Of a DNA stretch of 64,000 nt, positions 29,768-39,492 are shown one piece after another. Each line of letters begins with the position of its first letter. The stretch's first letter is position 1. The stretch covers positions 62,001 to 126,000 of the forward strand of contig NZ_FOYD01000005.1 of NCBI RefSeq assembly GCF_900115905.1, given 5' to 3'. This stretch comes from Halopseudomonas formosensis (GTDB lineage Bacteria > Pseudomonadota > Gammaproteobacteria > Pseudomonadales > Pseudomonadaceae). The notes under the pieces were generated by a model. It searched no databases, was not told the origin of the DNA, and saw only the letters and a list, made by a program, of their open reading frames with translations. A program made the position numbers and the translations under genes.

Positions 29768-30541
29768 ATGCGCACATTGATCAAGGGCGCCGTAGCCGCC
29801 AGCCTCGCGCTGGCCTCGAGCCTGGCCACCGCTTCCCCCCTGCTCTGGCAGGACAACAGTCTCACCTACCTGTACGGCAAGGACTTCGAAGTCGACCCGC
29901 CCATTCAGCAGGCCGTCACCTTCGAGCACGTCAGCGGCTGGAGCTTCGGCGACCTGTTCCTGTTCGTGGACAGCATCCACTACAACGGCGCGCGGGATGC
30001 CGCCGGCAACAACAGCACCTGGTACGGCGAGATCGCTCCGCGTCTGTCCTTCGGCAAGATCAGTGGTCGCGAAATCAAGTTCGGCCCCATCACCGACGTG
30101 CTGCTGGCCGGCACCTACGAGCGCGGCCGTGGTGACATCAAGAACTACCTGCTCGGCCCGGGCTTCGACCTGGCGGTACCCGGCTTCGACTACCTGCAGC
30201 TGAACACCTACTACCGCCACTCCGACTCGCCGAGCGACGTACGCAGCTCCTGGCAGATCACCCCGGTGTGGGCCATCACCCTGCCGGCCGGCCGCTCCGA
30301 CATCCTGATCGATGGCTACATCGACTGGATCGTGGATAACGACGGCGACGGCAAGCACGCCAACCTGCACTTCAACCCGCAGGTAAAATACGATCTGGGC
30401 AAGGCGATGGGCTGGAAAGCCAAGCAGCTGTACGCCGGTATCGAGTACAGCTATTGGAAGAACAAGTACGGAATCAAGGACAGTTCGGCCTTCGAGACCG
30501 ATCAGAACGTCACCAACCTGCTGGTCAAGGTGCACTTCTGA
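29768..30541 (+). CDS. Tsx-like outer-membrane channel
   Basis: 257 residues: signal peptide (cleavage after ATASP region near residue 22), followed by alternating beta strands and a C-terminal Phe as in outer-membrane barrels. Motifs such as GDLFLFVDSIHYNG and YGEIAPRLSFGKISG fit the nucleoside-specific channel-forming family (Tsx). Probably a porin for nucleosides or a related solute; the exact substrate is unknown. Followed by a strong hairpin. Confidence 0.85.
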   Translation: MRTLIKGAVAASLALASSLATASPLLWQDNSLTYLYGKDFEVDPPIQQAVTFEHVSGWSFGDLFLFVDSIHYNGARDAAGNNSTWYGEIAPRLSFGKISGREIKFGPITDVLLAGTYERGRGDIKNYLLGPGFDLAVPGFDYLQLNTYYRHSDSPSDVRSSWQITPVWAITLPAGRSDILIDGYIDWIVDNDGDGKHANLHFNPQVKYDLGKAMGWKAKQLYAGIEYSYWKNKYGIKDSSAFETDQNVTNLLVKVHF

Positions 30542-30549
30542 TGGAGGGG

Positions 30550-30573
30550 GAGCTGCTCCGGGCGGAGCAGCTC
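30550..30573. terminator. Bidirectional terminator hairpin
   Basis: GAGCTGCTCC and GGAGCAGCTC form a perfect 10-bp stem with loop GGGC. It lies between the Tsx-like gene and the convergent small membrane peptide gene; the plus side is followed by CTGCTTT. Confidence 0.75.
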
Positions 30574-30579
30574 CTGCTT

Positions 30580-30759
30580 TCAGGTCAGGGACACCGCATC
30601 AATGATGCGCGCCGCAATGGTCACCAGCACGACAATGGCGCCCGCCATCATCACCGCGATTCCCCACCCCTTGTCCCGAAAGTTGAAGCCTATACCCAAT
30701 AGTACAAACCCCAGCACCAGAAGCCCCAGCATCAGGTGCAGCTCATCAATAGGACTCAT
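30580..30759 (-). CDS. Small membrane protein, 59 residues
   Basis: The frame starts MSPIDELHLMLGLLVLGFVL and contains two hydrophobic helices separated by GFNFRDKGWG. AAGGAAAGAG lies directly before the ATG, and a terminator hairpin follows the stop, so it looks like a genuine monocistronic gene. No family recognised. Confidence 0.7.
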   Translation of the reverse strand: MSPIDELHLMLGLLVLGFVLLGIGFNFRDKGWGIAVMMAGAIVVLVTIAARIIDAVSLT

Positions 30760-30860
30760 CTCTTTCCTTAATGGTCAAGCGGACCGCGACTGCCTGACGG
30801 GTCCATCGCGATCCATGTTAACCGCCTGCCATCAAGGTGCCAAGGCAAGCCGGCAGGGCC

Positions 30861-32276
30861 TTACTGCAACCCCTTCATCCCACTCAGCAGCCCGGCCAGG
30901 GCAGAAGGCTCGATCGCCTGGCCATTGAGCTTGAGAGAGCCGCCGGCATAACTCAGCTGGGTAAGGATGTTATCCCCCTCCACCCGACCGATCTGCAGCA
31001 TCTCCGCCATACCCGAGACCATCTCGGCCATCATCTGCGCTTCCTGCTCCAGAGTCGCCGCATCGGTGCCAGGCTGGAACAGCGCCTTGTGCCGAACCAT
31101 GTCCATCAGCATGGGCTTGGACAGGACCAACCTGGCCTCCAGACTGCCGATCAACTCCGGCAGCAGCGCTTCGGGCGGCAACTGCAGCGACGAGGGACGC
31201 CCCAGCTCCACGGCGAGACTCAGACGGCTCTCGCCATTGGTGGTGCGGATGGAAAAGTCATCCAGGGACAATCTGGGGAAGCCGTCCAGCAGACGTTCCA
31301 GGGATGCCTGGAACTGCTCTTCCAGAGCCTTGGTATCGTCCGGAACGCCGCCCAATGCTGCACTGTTGTACATCCCGGCCAGGTCCACCATGGCCTGCGG
31401 ATCGATGCGGCTCAGGGTCCAGCCCATGTGCATTGAGCCAAGCTTGGTGGTGCCGTAATTGACCGAGCCAATGCGGTAATCCAGCTCGAGGTTGGCACCG
31501 TCCTCCTTCAAGGTGGACACGTCCGACTGCACCAGGCCATTGAGCACCACCGCCGGCTCACCTTCGATCACTATGGACAGCTGATCCAGCTCCACCTGCC
31601 CCGTGCCCAGATAAAGGCCGGACGCATCACGCTGACGATCCAGTTCGAAGTCCACCCCGGCCAGCCCCACCCGCGCGCCGCCCTGCAGCTCCAGTGAATC
31701 CACCCGGCCATGCACCTTGATGCTCTCACCGGCGGTATCGGTGCGGAATACGGCAGACAGGCCGGAGAAAGACCCGGTAACCTCATCTGTGCTCCAGCTC
31801 ATCGGCGCCAGCTGCAATTCACCGTCCACGCCATTGGCGTAACCGATGCTGCTGGCCACCGTCAGCGGAGAACGTCCGGCACTGGCGGCGAAGAGCCCGG
31901 CCAGTTGTTCGCTCGGCTCCAGCTGAGCATGGCTGGTAGCCATGACCGGCAGAAGCTTGAGAGAGGTGAGACGGGACAGCGGCCAGGGTCCGTGCTCGAT
32001 ATGATCGCTGATGAGCAGCTCCAGCGGCGGCTCATCAGCATCATCCGCCACCAGCACCAGGCGGTAACGGGCATCACTGCTGAATATCCCCCGCTGGAGG
32101 CTGACCAGCTCCAGCGCCAGGTCGGTATCGGGCAGCTGATCCTTCAGCTGCTGATTGGCCCGCACGATATTGTCCTGAATAACAGTTTCCATCCGGGTCC
32201 CGGTAAACCAGGCACCCGCGCTCCCTGCGGCAGCCAGAACCACCAGCGCGGTGGCGGCAATCCCTGCTCTGTTCAT
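30861..32276 (-). CDS. DUF945 (YdgA-like) family protein
   Basis: 471 residues with an N-terminal membrane or signal helix (residues about 5-24), then a long repeat-rich periplasmic region of beta-strand character. GIFSSDARYRLVLV, DHIEHGPWPLS and ELDYRIGSVNYG are typical for the YdgA/DUF945 family, which is related to AsmA-like envelope proteins. Function not established. AAGGA precedes the ATG. Confidence 0.85.
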   Translation of the reverse strand: MNRAGIAATALVVLAAAGSAGAWFTGTRMETVIQDNIVRANQQLKDQLPDTDLALELVSLQRGIFSSDARYRLVLVADDADEPPLELLISDHIEHGPWPLSRLTSLKLLPVMATSHAQLEPSEQLAGLFAASAGRSPLTVASSIGYANGVDGELQLAPMSWSTDEVTGSFSGLSAVFRTDTAGESIKVHGRVDSLELQGGARVGLAGVDFELDRQRDASGLYLGTGQVELDQLSIVIEGEPAVVLNGLVQSDVSTLKEDGANLELDYRIGSVNYGTTKLGSMHMGWTLSRIDPQAMVDLAGMYNSAALGGVPDDTKALEEQFQASLERLLDGFPRLSLDDFSIRTTNGESRLSLAVELGRPSSLQLPPEALLPELIGSLEARLVLSKPMLMDMVRHKALFQPGTDAATLEQEAQMMAEMVSGMAEMLQIGRVEGDNILTQLSYAGGSLKLNGQAIEPSALAGLLSGMKGLQ

Positions 32277-32423
32277 GATGCTTCCTTAGTTGAATTGAGG
32301 TCAGCCGCTGCCCAGCGGCCAGCCACCAAATCTGCCACAGATACCAGCAAATTGCATCCGTCTGCAGGGGCCCATTATCATCGTGCCCCACGGCCACGCC
32401 TGCCCGTCCATCGAAGGTCAATC

Positions 32424-33314
32424 ATGTTTTATCTCATCGCCGTCACCCTGCTCTGGGCCATCTCCTTCAGCCTGATCGGCGAGTATCTCGCCGGCCAGGT
32501 GGACAGCTACTTTGCCGTGCTTACCCGTATCCTGCTGGCCTGCCTGCTGTTCCTGCCGCTGCTGCGGCCCCGCCGCCTGCCACGACACATGGCCGGCGGC
32601 CTTCTGCTGGTCGGCGCACTGCAGTTCGGCATCACCTACATCTGCCTGTACCTGTCCTTCGAGCTTCTGAGCGTCCCGGAGGTGTTGCTGTTCACCATCT
32701 TCACCCCCCTGTACGTCGCGCTGATCGACAACGCACTGCGACGCCACTTCAGTATCGGCCCGGTCGTGGCCACCCTGCTGGCCGTGCTGGGGGCGGCCAT
32801 CATCCGTTACGACGGCATCAGCGAAGCCTACATCAAGGGTTTTCTGCTGCTGCAACTGGCCAACCTGGCATTCGCCGCCGGCCAGGTCGGTTATGCACAC
32901 CTGATACGCCGCAGCGGCGCGACTGTCAGCCAGCAATGGGCGGGATTCGGGCTGTTCTTCATAGGTGCACTGGTGGTGGTACTGCCGGCCTGGCTGCTGC
33001 TCGGCGATCCGGCACGGATGCCGGCCACGGCACTGCAATGGGGAGTACTCGGCTGGCTGGGGCTGGTGGCTTCGGGGCTGGGCTTCTTCTTCTGGAACCG
33101 GGGTGCCACACAGGTGGACGCCGGCACTCTGGGCATCATGAACAACGCCCTGATTCCGGCAGGCCTGCTGGTCAACCTGTTGATCTGGAACCAGCAGGCC
33201 GACCTGCTGAGACTGGGTCTCGGCGGCGCCGTGATCGGCCTGTCACTCTGGCTGAATCTGCGCTGGGATCAGTGGCTGGCCCGCATCAGAAGATCAGCAT
33301 CAACAGACCTATAA
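32424..33314 (+). CDS. EamA/DMT family transporter
   Basis: 296 residues with ten predicted transmembrane helices arranged as two EamA repeats (first TLLWAISFSLIGEYL, second AFAAGQVGYAHLIRR). Inner-membrane exporter or importer of amino acids, amines or carboxylates; the substrate is unknown. The ATG at 32424 has GAAGG upstream. The last 29 bases overlap a tiny frame on the opposite strand. Confidence 0.88.
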   Translation: MFYLIAVTLLWAISFSLIGEYLAGQVDSYFAVLTRILLACLLFLPLLRPRRLPRHMAGGLLLVGALQFGITYICLYLSFELLSVPEVLLFTIFTPLYVALIDNALRRHFSIGPVVATLLAVLGAAIIRYDGISEAYIKGFLLLQLANLAFAAGQVGYAHLIRRSGATVSQQWAGFGLFFIGALVVVLPAWLLLGDPARMPATALQWGVLGWLGLVASGLGFFFWNRGATQVDAGTLGIMNNALIPAGLLVNLLIWNQQADLLRLGLGGAVIGLSLWLNLRWDQWLARIRRSASTDL

Positions 33315-33372
33315 TGACGATCAGGCCCACCAGAAAGATAAAACCTGCGGTACTGGCAAGAAACTTGAGCAT
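33286..33372 (-). CDS. 28-residue hydrophobic peptide
   Basis: The frame starts MLKFLASTAGFIFLVG and continues as one transmembrane helix to the stop. CAGGAG lies seven bases before the ATG. The 3' end overlaps the EamA gene on the other strand. Supported only by the ribosome site and hydrophobic composition. Confidence 0.5.
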   Translation of the reverse strand: MLKFLASTAGFIFLVGLIVIIGLLMLIF

Positions 33373-33551
33373 ATCGAACTCCTGTCTATCGAGCGTGTAA
33401 GGATTCGACTCTGCGCCGCCCGCCGCGGTTCAGCCTTTTGTGCGCCCCATGGCACCGCAATGGCCCTGTATTTACCCCGTTGATGACGTTTGCCTGGCAG
33501 CTGCCAACCTTGGATGCTTCACTGGCAACCTCCTGATACACCGAGCTCACA

Positions 33552-34409
33552 ATGACAACGACAGCAGACAACACCGATTTCAGTTGCACCCTCTCACCGC
33601 GCTTCACCGACCTGGACAACTGGCGCCACGTGAACAACTCGCGCCTCTATCAACTGCACCAGGAAGCGCGCATGCGCCTGCAACTGGATTGTCTGGGCAA
33701 AAACAGCTGGTATTCCGATGACGTACGCCTGCGCCCGCTGCGCAGCAACACCCAGTTCCGCCAGGAAACCTTCTACGGTGAAGACATCCAGGCCACAGTC
33801 AGGGTCGTCAGCGTCGCCCGGGACCAGTTCCGCCTGCTCAGTACCCTGTATCAGAACGGCCGTCTGGTCGGCACCCAGGACGTCACCATGGGCGCCACGG
33901 CCCAGAGCCATCGGGTCGATCTGCCCACCGCCACCTTCGAGCAACTGGCCGCCCGCCTCTCTGCCGAGCCGGCCCCCGAGCTGGATGAACCCAGCTACCT
34001 GGATCACCTCCATCACATACACAACTTCCCGGTGCACCAGCAGCTCACACCGCGGTTTGCCGATGTCGACGCCGACAGTCAACGCAGCGAGGCCGCCCTG
34101 GCCCGCTACATGGAACAGGCCCGCTTCGGCGGCATCCGCCAGCTCGACTTCGATGGGTTGAGAGTCATGGTCGCGGCAGTGGATATCAGCTTTACCGACT
34201 ACCACATGAGCTGGACACCGGTGGAACTGGCCTCCGGCATCAGCCACATCGGCAACAGCTCCTTCCGCTTCACCGGTTGTGCTCTGCACAAGGGCGAGAT
34301 CCAGGTAGCCGCCTCCAGTGTCATGGTAGTGATAGACCCGGCCACCAGCCGCCCTGCCCCCCTGCCGCGTAGTCTGCGTGAGCAGCTGGAGGGGTGGTTC
34401 ATCGGCTGA
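33552..34409 (+). CDS. Double hot-dog thioesterase-like protein
   Basis: 285 residues with two 4HBT hot-dog halves. The first has FTDLDNWRHVNNSRLYQLHQEAR (residues about 18-40), the usual catalytic Asp/Asn region of acyl-CoA or acyl-ACP thioesterases; the second has PRFADVDADSQRSEAALARYMEQAR. Likely hydrolyses an acyl thioester; the substrate is unknown. Ends 12 bases before the convergent benD stop. Confidence 0.8.
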   Translation: MTTTADNTDFSCTLSPRFTDLDNWRHVNNSRLYQLHQEARMRLQLDCLGKNSWYSDDVRLRPLRSNTQFRQETFYGEDIQATVRVVSVARDQFRLLSTLYQNGRLVGTQDVTMGATAQSHRVDLPTATFEQLAARLSAEPAPELDEPSYLDHLHHIHNFPVHQQLTPRFADVDADSQRSEAALARYMEQARFGGIRQLDFDGLRVMVAAVDISFTDYHMSWTPVELASGISHIGNSSFRFTGCALHKGEIQVAASSVMVVIDPATSRPAPLPRSLREQLEGWFIG

Positions 34410-34421
34410 GGGGGAACGAAT

Positions 34422-35201
34422 TCAGCCCTGATCCCCGCCCGCCACCGGCAGTATGGTGCCGGTGATATAGCTGGCCGCATCCGAGGCCAGAAACAGGATG
34501 GGCTCGGCCTGTTCATCCAGGGTGCCGTAGCGGTGCATGAAGCTGGTCGCATTCGTCTGGTCGACCAGCGTCTGGTACCACTGCCGCTCCCGCTCACCCT
34601 GCTCCTCCGTGTTGCGCGGAATCAGTCGGGGCGGGGCTTCGGTGCCGCCGGGGGCAGTCGCGTTCACGCGGATGCCCTGTTCGGCATACTCGAAGGCCAG
34701 GTTCACCGTCAGTCCGTTCACCCCGGCCTTGGCCGCGCCATAGGGCACGCGCATCAGCCCGCGGGTGGCTACCGAGGAGACGTTGACGATGGCGCCCTTC
34801 TGCTGCTCGACCATGTACGGCAATACCGCCCGGCAGCACCACAGGGTGGGAAACAGCGAGCGCTGGATTTCCTTCTGGATCTGCTCGGGCTGATAGTGCT
34901 CGTAGGGCTGGGCCCAGATGGTGCCCCCCACGTTGTTGATCAGCACATCGATGCGGCCGTATTCCTTATAAGCCGCAGCCATGATGCTTTCGGCCCCTTC
35001 CCAGGTTTCCAGATCGGCCTGCAGCGCCAGCACCTCCATGCCCTGGCGGCGCAGAGCCACAGCCACATCGTGGACATGCTCTGAGATGTCGACCAGCACC
35101 AGTCGGCCGCCCTCGGCACCGGCCAGTTCGGCTACCCGCTTGCCTATGCCCTGGGCGGCCCCGGTGATAACCATCACCTTGCCGCTGAAGCGGGGAGTCA
35201 T
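34422..35201 (-). CDS. benD: Benzoate diol dehydrogenase
   Basis: 259-residue short-chain dehydrogenase: oxidises and decarboxylates the cis-diol of benzoate to catechol with NAD+. Cofactor motif GAAQGIG (residues 14-20), NNVGG, catalytic Ser in NVSSVAT and YGAAK are present. Four-base overlap with benC. Last gene of the catBCA-benABCD run. Confidence 0.95.
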   Translation of the reverse strand: MTPRFSGKVMVITGAAQGIGKRVAELAGAEGGRLVLVDISEHVHDVAVALRRQGMEVLALQADLETWEGAESIMAAAYKEYGRIDVLINNVGGTIWAQPYEHYQPEQIQKEIQRSLFPTLWCCRAVLPYMVEQQKGAIVNVSSVATRGLMRVPYGAAKAGVNGLTVNLAFEYAEQGIRVNATAPGGTEAPPRLIPRNTEEQGERERQWYQTLVDQTNATSFMHRYGTLDEQAEPILFLASDAASYITGTILPVAGGDQG

Positions 35202-36220
35202 GCTGCCTCCTCGGTCGCCACGCTGGGGGTGAAGCGTTCGTAGTGGAAGGACGCCGGCTCGATGCCTTCCTGGCGGAAGAAGCCCAGCACCGCATCAACC
35301 ATGGGCGGCGGGCCGCACAGGTAGACGTCCACGTCGCCATCGTTGATCGGCGCATCTTCCATGTGGTTGGTGACGTAGCCAGTACGCGGGTGCCCGCTTT
35401 CCGCATTGGCCACCACCGTCTTGAAGGTGAAGTTCTCGATCTCTGCGGCATAGGCTTCCAGCGCCTCGACCGCTACCAGGTCTTCATCATTGGTCACGCC
35501 GTAGATCAGGTGAACCGGCTGGCTGCTGCCGCTGGCCTTGAGGTGCTCCAGCATGGACAGGAAGGGCGCCAGACCGGTGCCACCGGCCAGCATCAGCAGC
35601 GGACGGCCCACCGGGCGCAGGTAGAAGATGCCCATCGGGCCGGCCAGCGTGACCTTGTCACCGGTCTTGGCCTGACCGACCAGCCAGGAGCTCATCAGCC
35701 CGCCCGGCACGTTGCGGATCAGGAAGCTCAATTCCCGACTGCCAGGGCGCGAGCTGAAGGAGTACGCGCGGGTTTCGCTGGTGCCGGGTACGGTGATGTT
35801 CACGTACTGGCCGGGCAGGAAGGCGATATCCGCATCGGCGGTGATCTTCAGCTCGATCGCCGAGGGCGAGATCAGGTTGACCTCGCTGACCGTGCCTGTG
35901 GTTTCCAGCTGCCCGGTCTTGCACAGGGTCGAGGCCGCCGGAATGCTCACCACGCAATCACTTGAAGGCACCATCTGACAGGTCAGGATCATGCCCTGCT
36001 CCGCCTCGTCCTCGGTCAGGGCCTCTTCGATATAGTCATCGCCCAGCTCATAGCTGCCCTGCTGGCAGGCACCCTTGCAGGTGCCGCAGACGCCATCGGA
36101 ACAGTCCATCGGCAGGTTGATCTGATTGCGATAAGCCGCGTCCAGTACGGTCTCGCCTTCGTTGCAGTTGATGAAGCGGGTCACGCCGTCTTCAAAGTTC
36201 AGTGCAATGTTGTAGCTCAT
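35198..36220 (-). CDS. benC: Benzoate 1,2-dioxygenase reductase component
   Basis: 340 residues. N-terminal plant-type 2Fe-2S ferredoxin domain (CSDGVCGTCKGAC plus a later Cys in LTCQM), FAD domain with RAYSFSS, and NAD domain with GGTGLAPFLSML. It passes electrons from NADH to the BenAB oxygenase. The ATG at 36220 has CAGGAG upstream; the further open frame is spurious. Confidence 0.95.
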   Translation of the reverse strand: MSYNIALNFEDGVTRFINCNEGETVLDAAYRNQINLPMDCSDGVCGTCKGACQQGSYELGDDYIEEALTEDEAEQGMILTCQMVPSSDCVVSIPAASTLCKTGQLETTGTVSEVNLISPSAIELKITADADIAFLPGQYVNITVPGTSETRAYSFSSRPGSRELSFLIRNVPGGLMSSWLVGQAKTGDKVTLAGPMGIFYLRPVGRPLLMLAGGTGLAPFLSMLEHLKASGSSQPVHLIYGVTNDEDLVAVEALEAYAAEIENFTFKTVVANAESGHPRTGYVTNHMEDAPINDGDVDVYLCGPPPMVDAVLGFFRQEGIEPASFHYERFTPSVATEEAA

Positions 36221-36251
36221 GTCAGTGGCTCCTGATCGGTACGCCCGCCCA

Positions 36252-36743
36252 TCACAGGTGGTAGATATCAATCACCTGGTTGATGTAATCGTTATTCAGA
36301 ATGACCTTCTTCTCGGTGATCACCGGCTGTTCACCGCTGGTATCCAGCGTCAGGAAAGCGGTACCGAAGAACATCTGGGTCTTGTGATAACGATGGCTGT
36401 TGGTCTGCCAGTTGTAGCGCAGCTTCACCATGCTCCCCTCCTGCTCGAGAATCTCGATGTTGGCACGCAGATGGGTGGTGCGCGGCTCCGGCATGGAGCT
36501 GGCACCGGAGCGCTCGGTCTTGATGCGGTACACCCGATCCTCCAACCCGGCACGGTTGGGGTAGTAGATCAGCGACAGCTCGGTCTGCGGGTCCTCGGTA
36601 AGGGTGTCCTCATCGTCCCAGCAGGGCATCCAGTAGGTGGCGTCCTCGTGGTAGCAGGTCAGCCACTCGTCCCAACGGCGATCATCCAGCAGGCGCGCTT
36701 CACGGAAGATGAACTGCTGGATCTGTTCGAAATTCATGCTCAT
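36252..36743 (-). CDS. benB: Benzoate 1,2-dioxygenase beta subunit
   Basis: 163-residue small subunit of the ring-hydroxylating dioxygenase (NTF2-like fold), with typical segments [16 protein letters not shown] and HLRANIEIL. Structural role in the alpha3-beta3 hexamer. Overlaps the benA stop by four bases. Confidence 0.95.
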   Translation of the reverse strand: MSMNFEQIQQFIFREARLLDDRRWDEWLTCYHEDATYWMPCWDDEDTLTEDPQTELSLIYYPNRAGLEDRVYRIKTERSGASSMPEPRTTHLRANIEILEQEGSMVKLRYNWQTNSHRYHKTQMFFGTAFLTLDTSGEQPVITEKKVILNNDYINQVIDIYHL

Positions 36744-38116
36744 GCCGACGCCTCCTCGCTGCTCAGCGCAATGAACCGTGCCCGCTCGCTCTCGACCGCG
36801 CGCAGCATTTCATCCACCCAGTGCTGATGGTGGGTCACGTACAGGCCTTCGTCTTCCGGCTTGGCGCCGCTGAGCAGCGGGTTCATGCCGATGGCCTTTG
36901 CGGCTTCGTCGGGCCCTTCGATCCAGTGGGTCGCACCGCGGCTCATGTCGTTCCAGCGCAGGCCTTCAGCCTGGTAGCCTTCCTGACAGGCGCGGAATTC
37001 CTCCAGGTCATCCGGCGTGCCCATGCCGCTGACGTTGAAGAAATCCTCGTACTGACGGATGCGCTTGGCACGCAGCTCGGGGGCCTCGCCCTTCGGCGCC
37101 CAGCAGAAGATGGTGATCTCGGTCTTGGTCGGCGAAATCGGACGCAGCACGCGAATCTGGGTGGAGAACTGGTCCATCAGATAGGCGTTGGGATACAGGC
37201 ACAGGTTGCGGGTAGTGTTGACGATATTGTCAGCACGGGCCTCACCGAGCTTCTCCTTCAGACGCTCGTGGTGGGCGTAGATCGGCCGCACCTCGGGGTT
37301 CTTCAGCTGGGTCCACAACAGCATGTGGCCGTTCTCGAAGGAGTAGAAGCCGCCGTCGCCGGACCAGCCCTTGGCGTCGACCGCCGCGGTGCCGCCCTTC
37401 TCATAGTTGCGCTGGCCCATGGTGGACAGGTAGTTCCAGTGCACCGTGCCCACGTGGTAGCCGTCGGCGCCGTTCTCGGCGGTCAGCTTCCAGTTGCCGT
37501 CGTAGGTGTAGGTCGAGGTGCCGCGCAGCACCTCCAGTCCTTCCTCACACTGGTCGACGATCTGGTCGATGATCCGCGCGCTCTCGCCCAGATACTCTTC
37601 CAGCGAGGACACGTCGGCGTTCAGGCTGCCGAACAGGAAGCCACGGTAGCTCTCGAAGCGCGGCAGGCGCTTGAGGTCATGGGAGCCGTCGGTGTTGAAC
37701 TGCTCCGGATAGCCGCCTTTCTTCTCATCCCGCGCCTTGAGCAGCTTGCCGTCGTTGCGGAAGGTCCAGCCGTGGAACGGGCAGGTGAAGGACGACTTGT
37801 TGCCCCGCTTCTTGCGGCACAGGGTGGCGCCACGGTGCGAACAGGTGTTGAGCAGCGCCTGCAGCTCCCCGTCCTTGGTGCGGGTGATCACCACCGGCTG
37901 ACGCCCGACGGTCAGCGTGAAATAGTCACCGGGATTCGGTACCTGGCTCTCATGGGCCAGGAACACCCAGTTGCCTTCGAAGATGTATTTCATCTCCAGC
38001 TCGAACAGCTGCTCATCGGTGAACGCCCGGCGGTCGCCACGGTAGCGCCCGGTCTTCGGGTCGGCTTCCACCGCACCGCGGATCAGACTTTCGATTTGAT
38101 CAAGTTGACGAGTCAT
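36740..38116 (-). CDS. benA: Benzoate 1,2-dioxygenase alpha subunit
   Basis: 458 residues. Rieske cluster ligands Cys92, His94, Cys112, His115 (TCSHRG and TCPFHGW); mononuclear iron ligands His221 and His226 in DGYHVGTVH, with bridging Asp218. Hydroxylates benzoate to the 1,2-cis-diol. Only 23 bases separate it from the catA stop, and these contain a ribosome site AAGGGGAG and an Hfq/Crc-type CA motif, so no separate promoter is likely. Confidence 0.96.
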   Translation of the reverse strand: MTRQLDQIESLIRGAVEADPKTGRYRGDRRAFTDEQLFELEMKYIFEGNWVFLAHESQVPNPGDYFTLTVGRQPVVITRTKDGELQALLNTCSHRGATLCRKKRGNKSSFTCPFHGWTFRNDGKLLKARDEKKGGYPEQFNTDGSHDLKRLPRFESYRGFLFGSLNADVSSLEEYLGESARIIDQIVDQCEEGLEVLRGTSTYTYDGNWKLTAENGADGYHVGTVHWNYLSTMGQRNYEKGGTAAVDAKGWSGDGGFYSFENGHMLLWTQLKNPEVRPIYAHHERLKEKLGEARADNIVNTTRNLCLYPNAYLMDQFSTQIRVLRPISPTKTEITIFCWAPKGEAPELRAKRIRQYEDFFNVSGMGTPDDLEEFRACQEGYQAEGLRWNDMSRGATHWIEGPDEAAKAIGMNPLLSGAKPEDEGLYVTHHQHWVDEMLRAVESERARFIALSSEEASA

Positions 38117-38130
38117 GAGGGTAACTCCCC

Positions 38131-38138
38131 TTGTTGTT
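38131..38138 (-). promoter_or_regulatory. CA motif (Hfq/Crc site) before benA
   Basis: On the minus strand AACAACAA matches AANAANAA and sits directly upstream of the benA ribosome site AAGGGGAG. In Pseudomonas such motifs bind Hfq with Crc and block translation of catabolic genes during growth on preferred carbon sources. Confidence 0.6.
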
Positions 38139-38139
38139 G

Positions 38140-39081
38140 TCAGGCGGTGGCTTCTTCCAGGGCACGCGGGCGGGCGTGACGGTCCTGCAGTTCGGCCTTG
38201 TCGGTGCGTACCAGCTCGATGTTGAACTCGACCTCGGTGATCGGACCGGTCACACCGAAGCGCGCGCCGTCAACGGACTGCTCTACCTTGTTGGCTTCCA
38301 CCACCAACTCGTCGCGGGTAGCAAAGGCGAAGTCGTCGTAGGTGTACTCGTCACCGGCCAGGTTGATCTGGGTAGTCAGATGCTTGTGGCCGGGCGCTTC
38401 CACGAAATAGTGGATGTGCGCCGGACGGCGGCCGTGACGGCCGAGCAGGTCGAGCAGGCGCTGGGTGGGACCGTCCGGCGGGCAGCCATAGCCGGCGGGG
38501 ATGATGGACTGGGCGAAGTAGCGGCCGTCCGCATCGGTCTTGATGCGGCGGCGCAGGTTGTAGTCGCTCTGCGACTTGTCGAAGTAGGAGTAACCGCCGT
38601 GGGCGTTGGCATGCCAGATGTCGACGATGGCGTTGGCGATCGGATTGCCCTCGGTGTCAGTTACCCGGCCCTTGATCAGCATGGGCTCGGAGGTGGTGTC
38701 GGTACCGTCGTCCATACGCGCAAAACCTTCGCACAGCGGCGCGCCGGCAACGAACAGCGGGCCCTCAATGGTGCGCGGGGTACCACCGGCCAGGCCGGCG
38801 GCCTCGTCCTCGGCATCCATGCGGATATCCAGGTACTTGTCCATACCCAGACCGGGCGCCAGCAGCGCCGCCTCATTGTTCTTGCCCAGCTGGCTGACAT
38901 AGTCGACGGCGGTCCAGAACTCCTCCGGAGTCACGTCAAAGTCCTCGATCAGCTGGAAGATATTGCTCATGAAGCGGTGAACGATCTTCTTGGTGCGCGC
39001 ATCGCCACCTTCGGTGTGCAGGCCTGCAACCTTGTGCAGCAGTTCTTTTACTTCTTCGGTGTGCATGGTCTTGACGGTCAT
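38140..39081 (-). CDS. catA: Catechol 1,2-dioxygenase
   Basis: 313 residues; intradiol cleavage of catechol to cis,cis-muconate. The Fe(III) ligands Tyr164, Tyr198, His222 and His224 are visible (GGYSYFD, GRYFAQ, AHIHYF), and the N-terminal dimerisation helices are present. GAGGAAAAAATC precedes the ATG. Located between catC and benA in one transcript. Confidence 0.96.
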   Translation of the reverse strand: MTVKTMHTEEVKELLHKVAGLHTEGGDARTKKIVHRFMSNIFQLIEDFDVTPEEFWTAVDYVSQLGKNNEAALLAPGLGMDKYLDIRMDAEDEAAGLAGGTPRTIEGPLFVAGAPLCEGFARMDDGTDTTSEPMLIKGRVTDTEGNPIANAIVDIWHANAHGGYSYFDKSQSDYNLRRRIKTDADGRYFAQSIIPAGYGCPPDGPTQRLLDLLGRHGRRPAHIHYFVEAPGHKHLTTQINLAGDEYTYDDFAFATRDELVVEANKVEQSVDGARFGVTGPITEVEFNIELVRTDKAELQDRHARPRALEEATA

Positions 39082-39097
39082 GATTTTTTCCTCGTGC

Positions 39098-39105
39098 TTG
39101 TTCTT
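39098..39105 (-). promoter_or_regulatory. CA motif (Hfq/Crc site) before catA
   Basis: AAGAACAA on the minus strand fits AANAANAA and lies about 16 bases before the catA ATG, just upstream of the ribosome site. Same inferred role as the motif before benA. Confidence 0.5.
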
Positions 39106-39189
39106 GTCCGGATCACGTCTCTTGAGCTCGCAATCTCATCAGGGGTTGCGGTGCCACTTGCCCACTGGCACCTGAGGTGCCGCCTGGCC

Positions 39190-39480
39190 TCAGCGGTCGT
39201 CCTCGTGGATGGACGAAGGGTGGCGACACAGCGGCGCAACCCTGATGTCCATGTAGGGGAACAGCGGCAGATTGCTGATCAGGTCCTGCAGTTCTGCGTT
39301 GTCTGCCACATCAAAAATGCTTACGTTGGCGTAGCTGCCGGCCACCCGCCACAGGTGGCGCCACTTGCCCTGGCGCTGCAGGTCCTGGGCATAGGCCTTC
39401 TCCCGTGCCTTGATTTCGTTGATGACGTCCGCATCGATGTCGTGCGGGATGTTCACTTTCATCTCAACCTTGAACAGCAT
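39190..39480 (-). CDS. catC: Muconolactone delta-isomerase
   Basis: 96 residues; isomerises muconolactone to 3-oxoadipate enol-lactone. The family start MLFKVEMKVNIP and the segment LWRVAGSYANVSIFDV are present. AAGGAG precedes the ATG, 12 bases after catB. Confidence 0.95.
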   Translation of the reverse strand: MLFKVEMKVNIPHDIDADVINEIKAREKAYAQDLQRQGKWRHLWRVAGSYANVSIFDVADNAELQDLISNLPLFPYMDIRVAPLCRHPSSIHEDDR

Positions 39481-39492
39481 GGATACTTCTCC

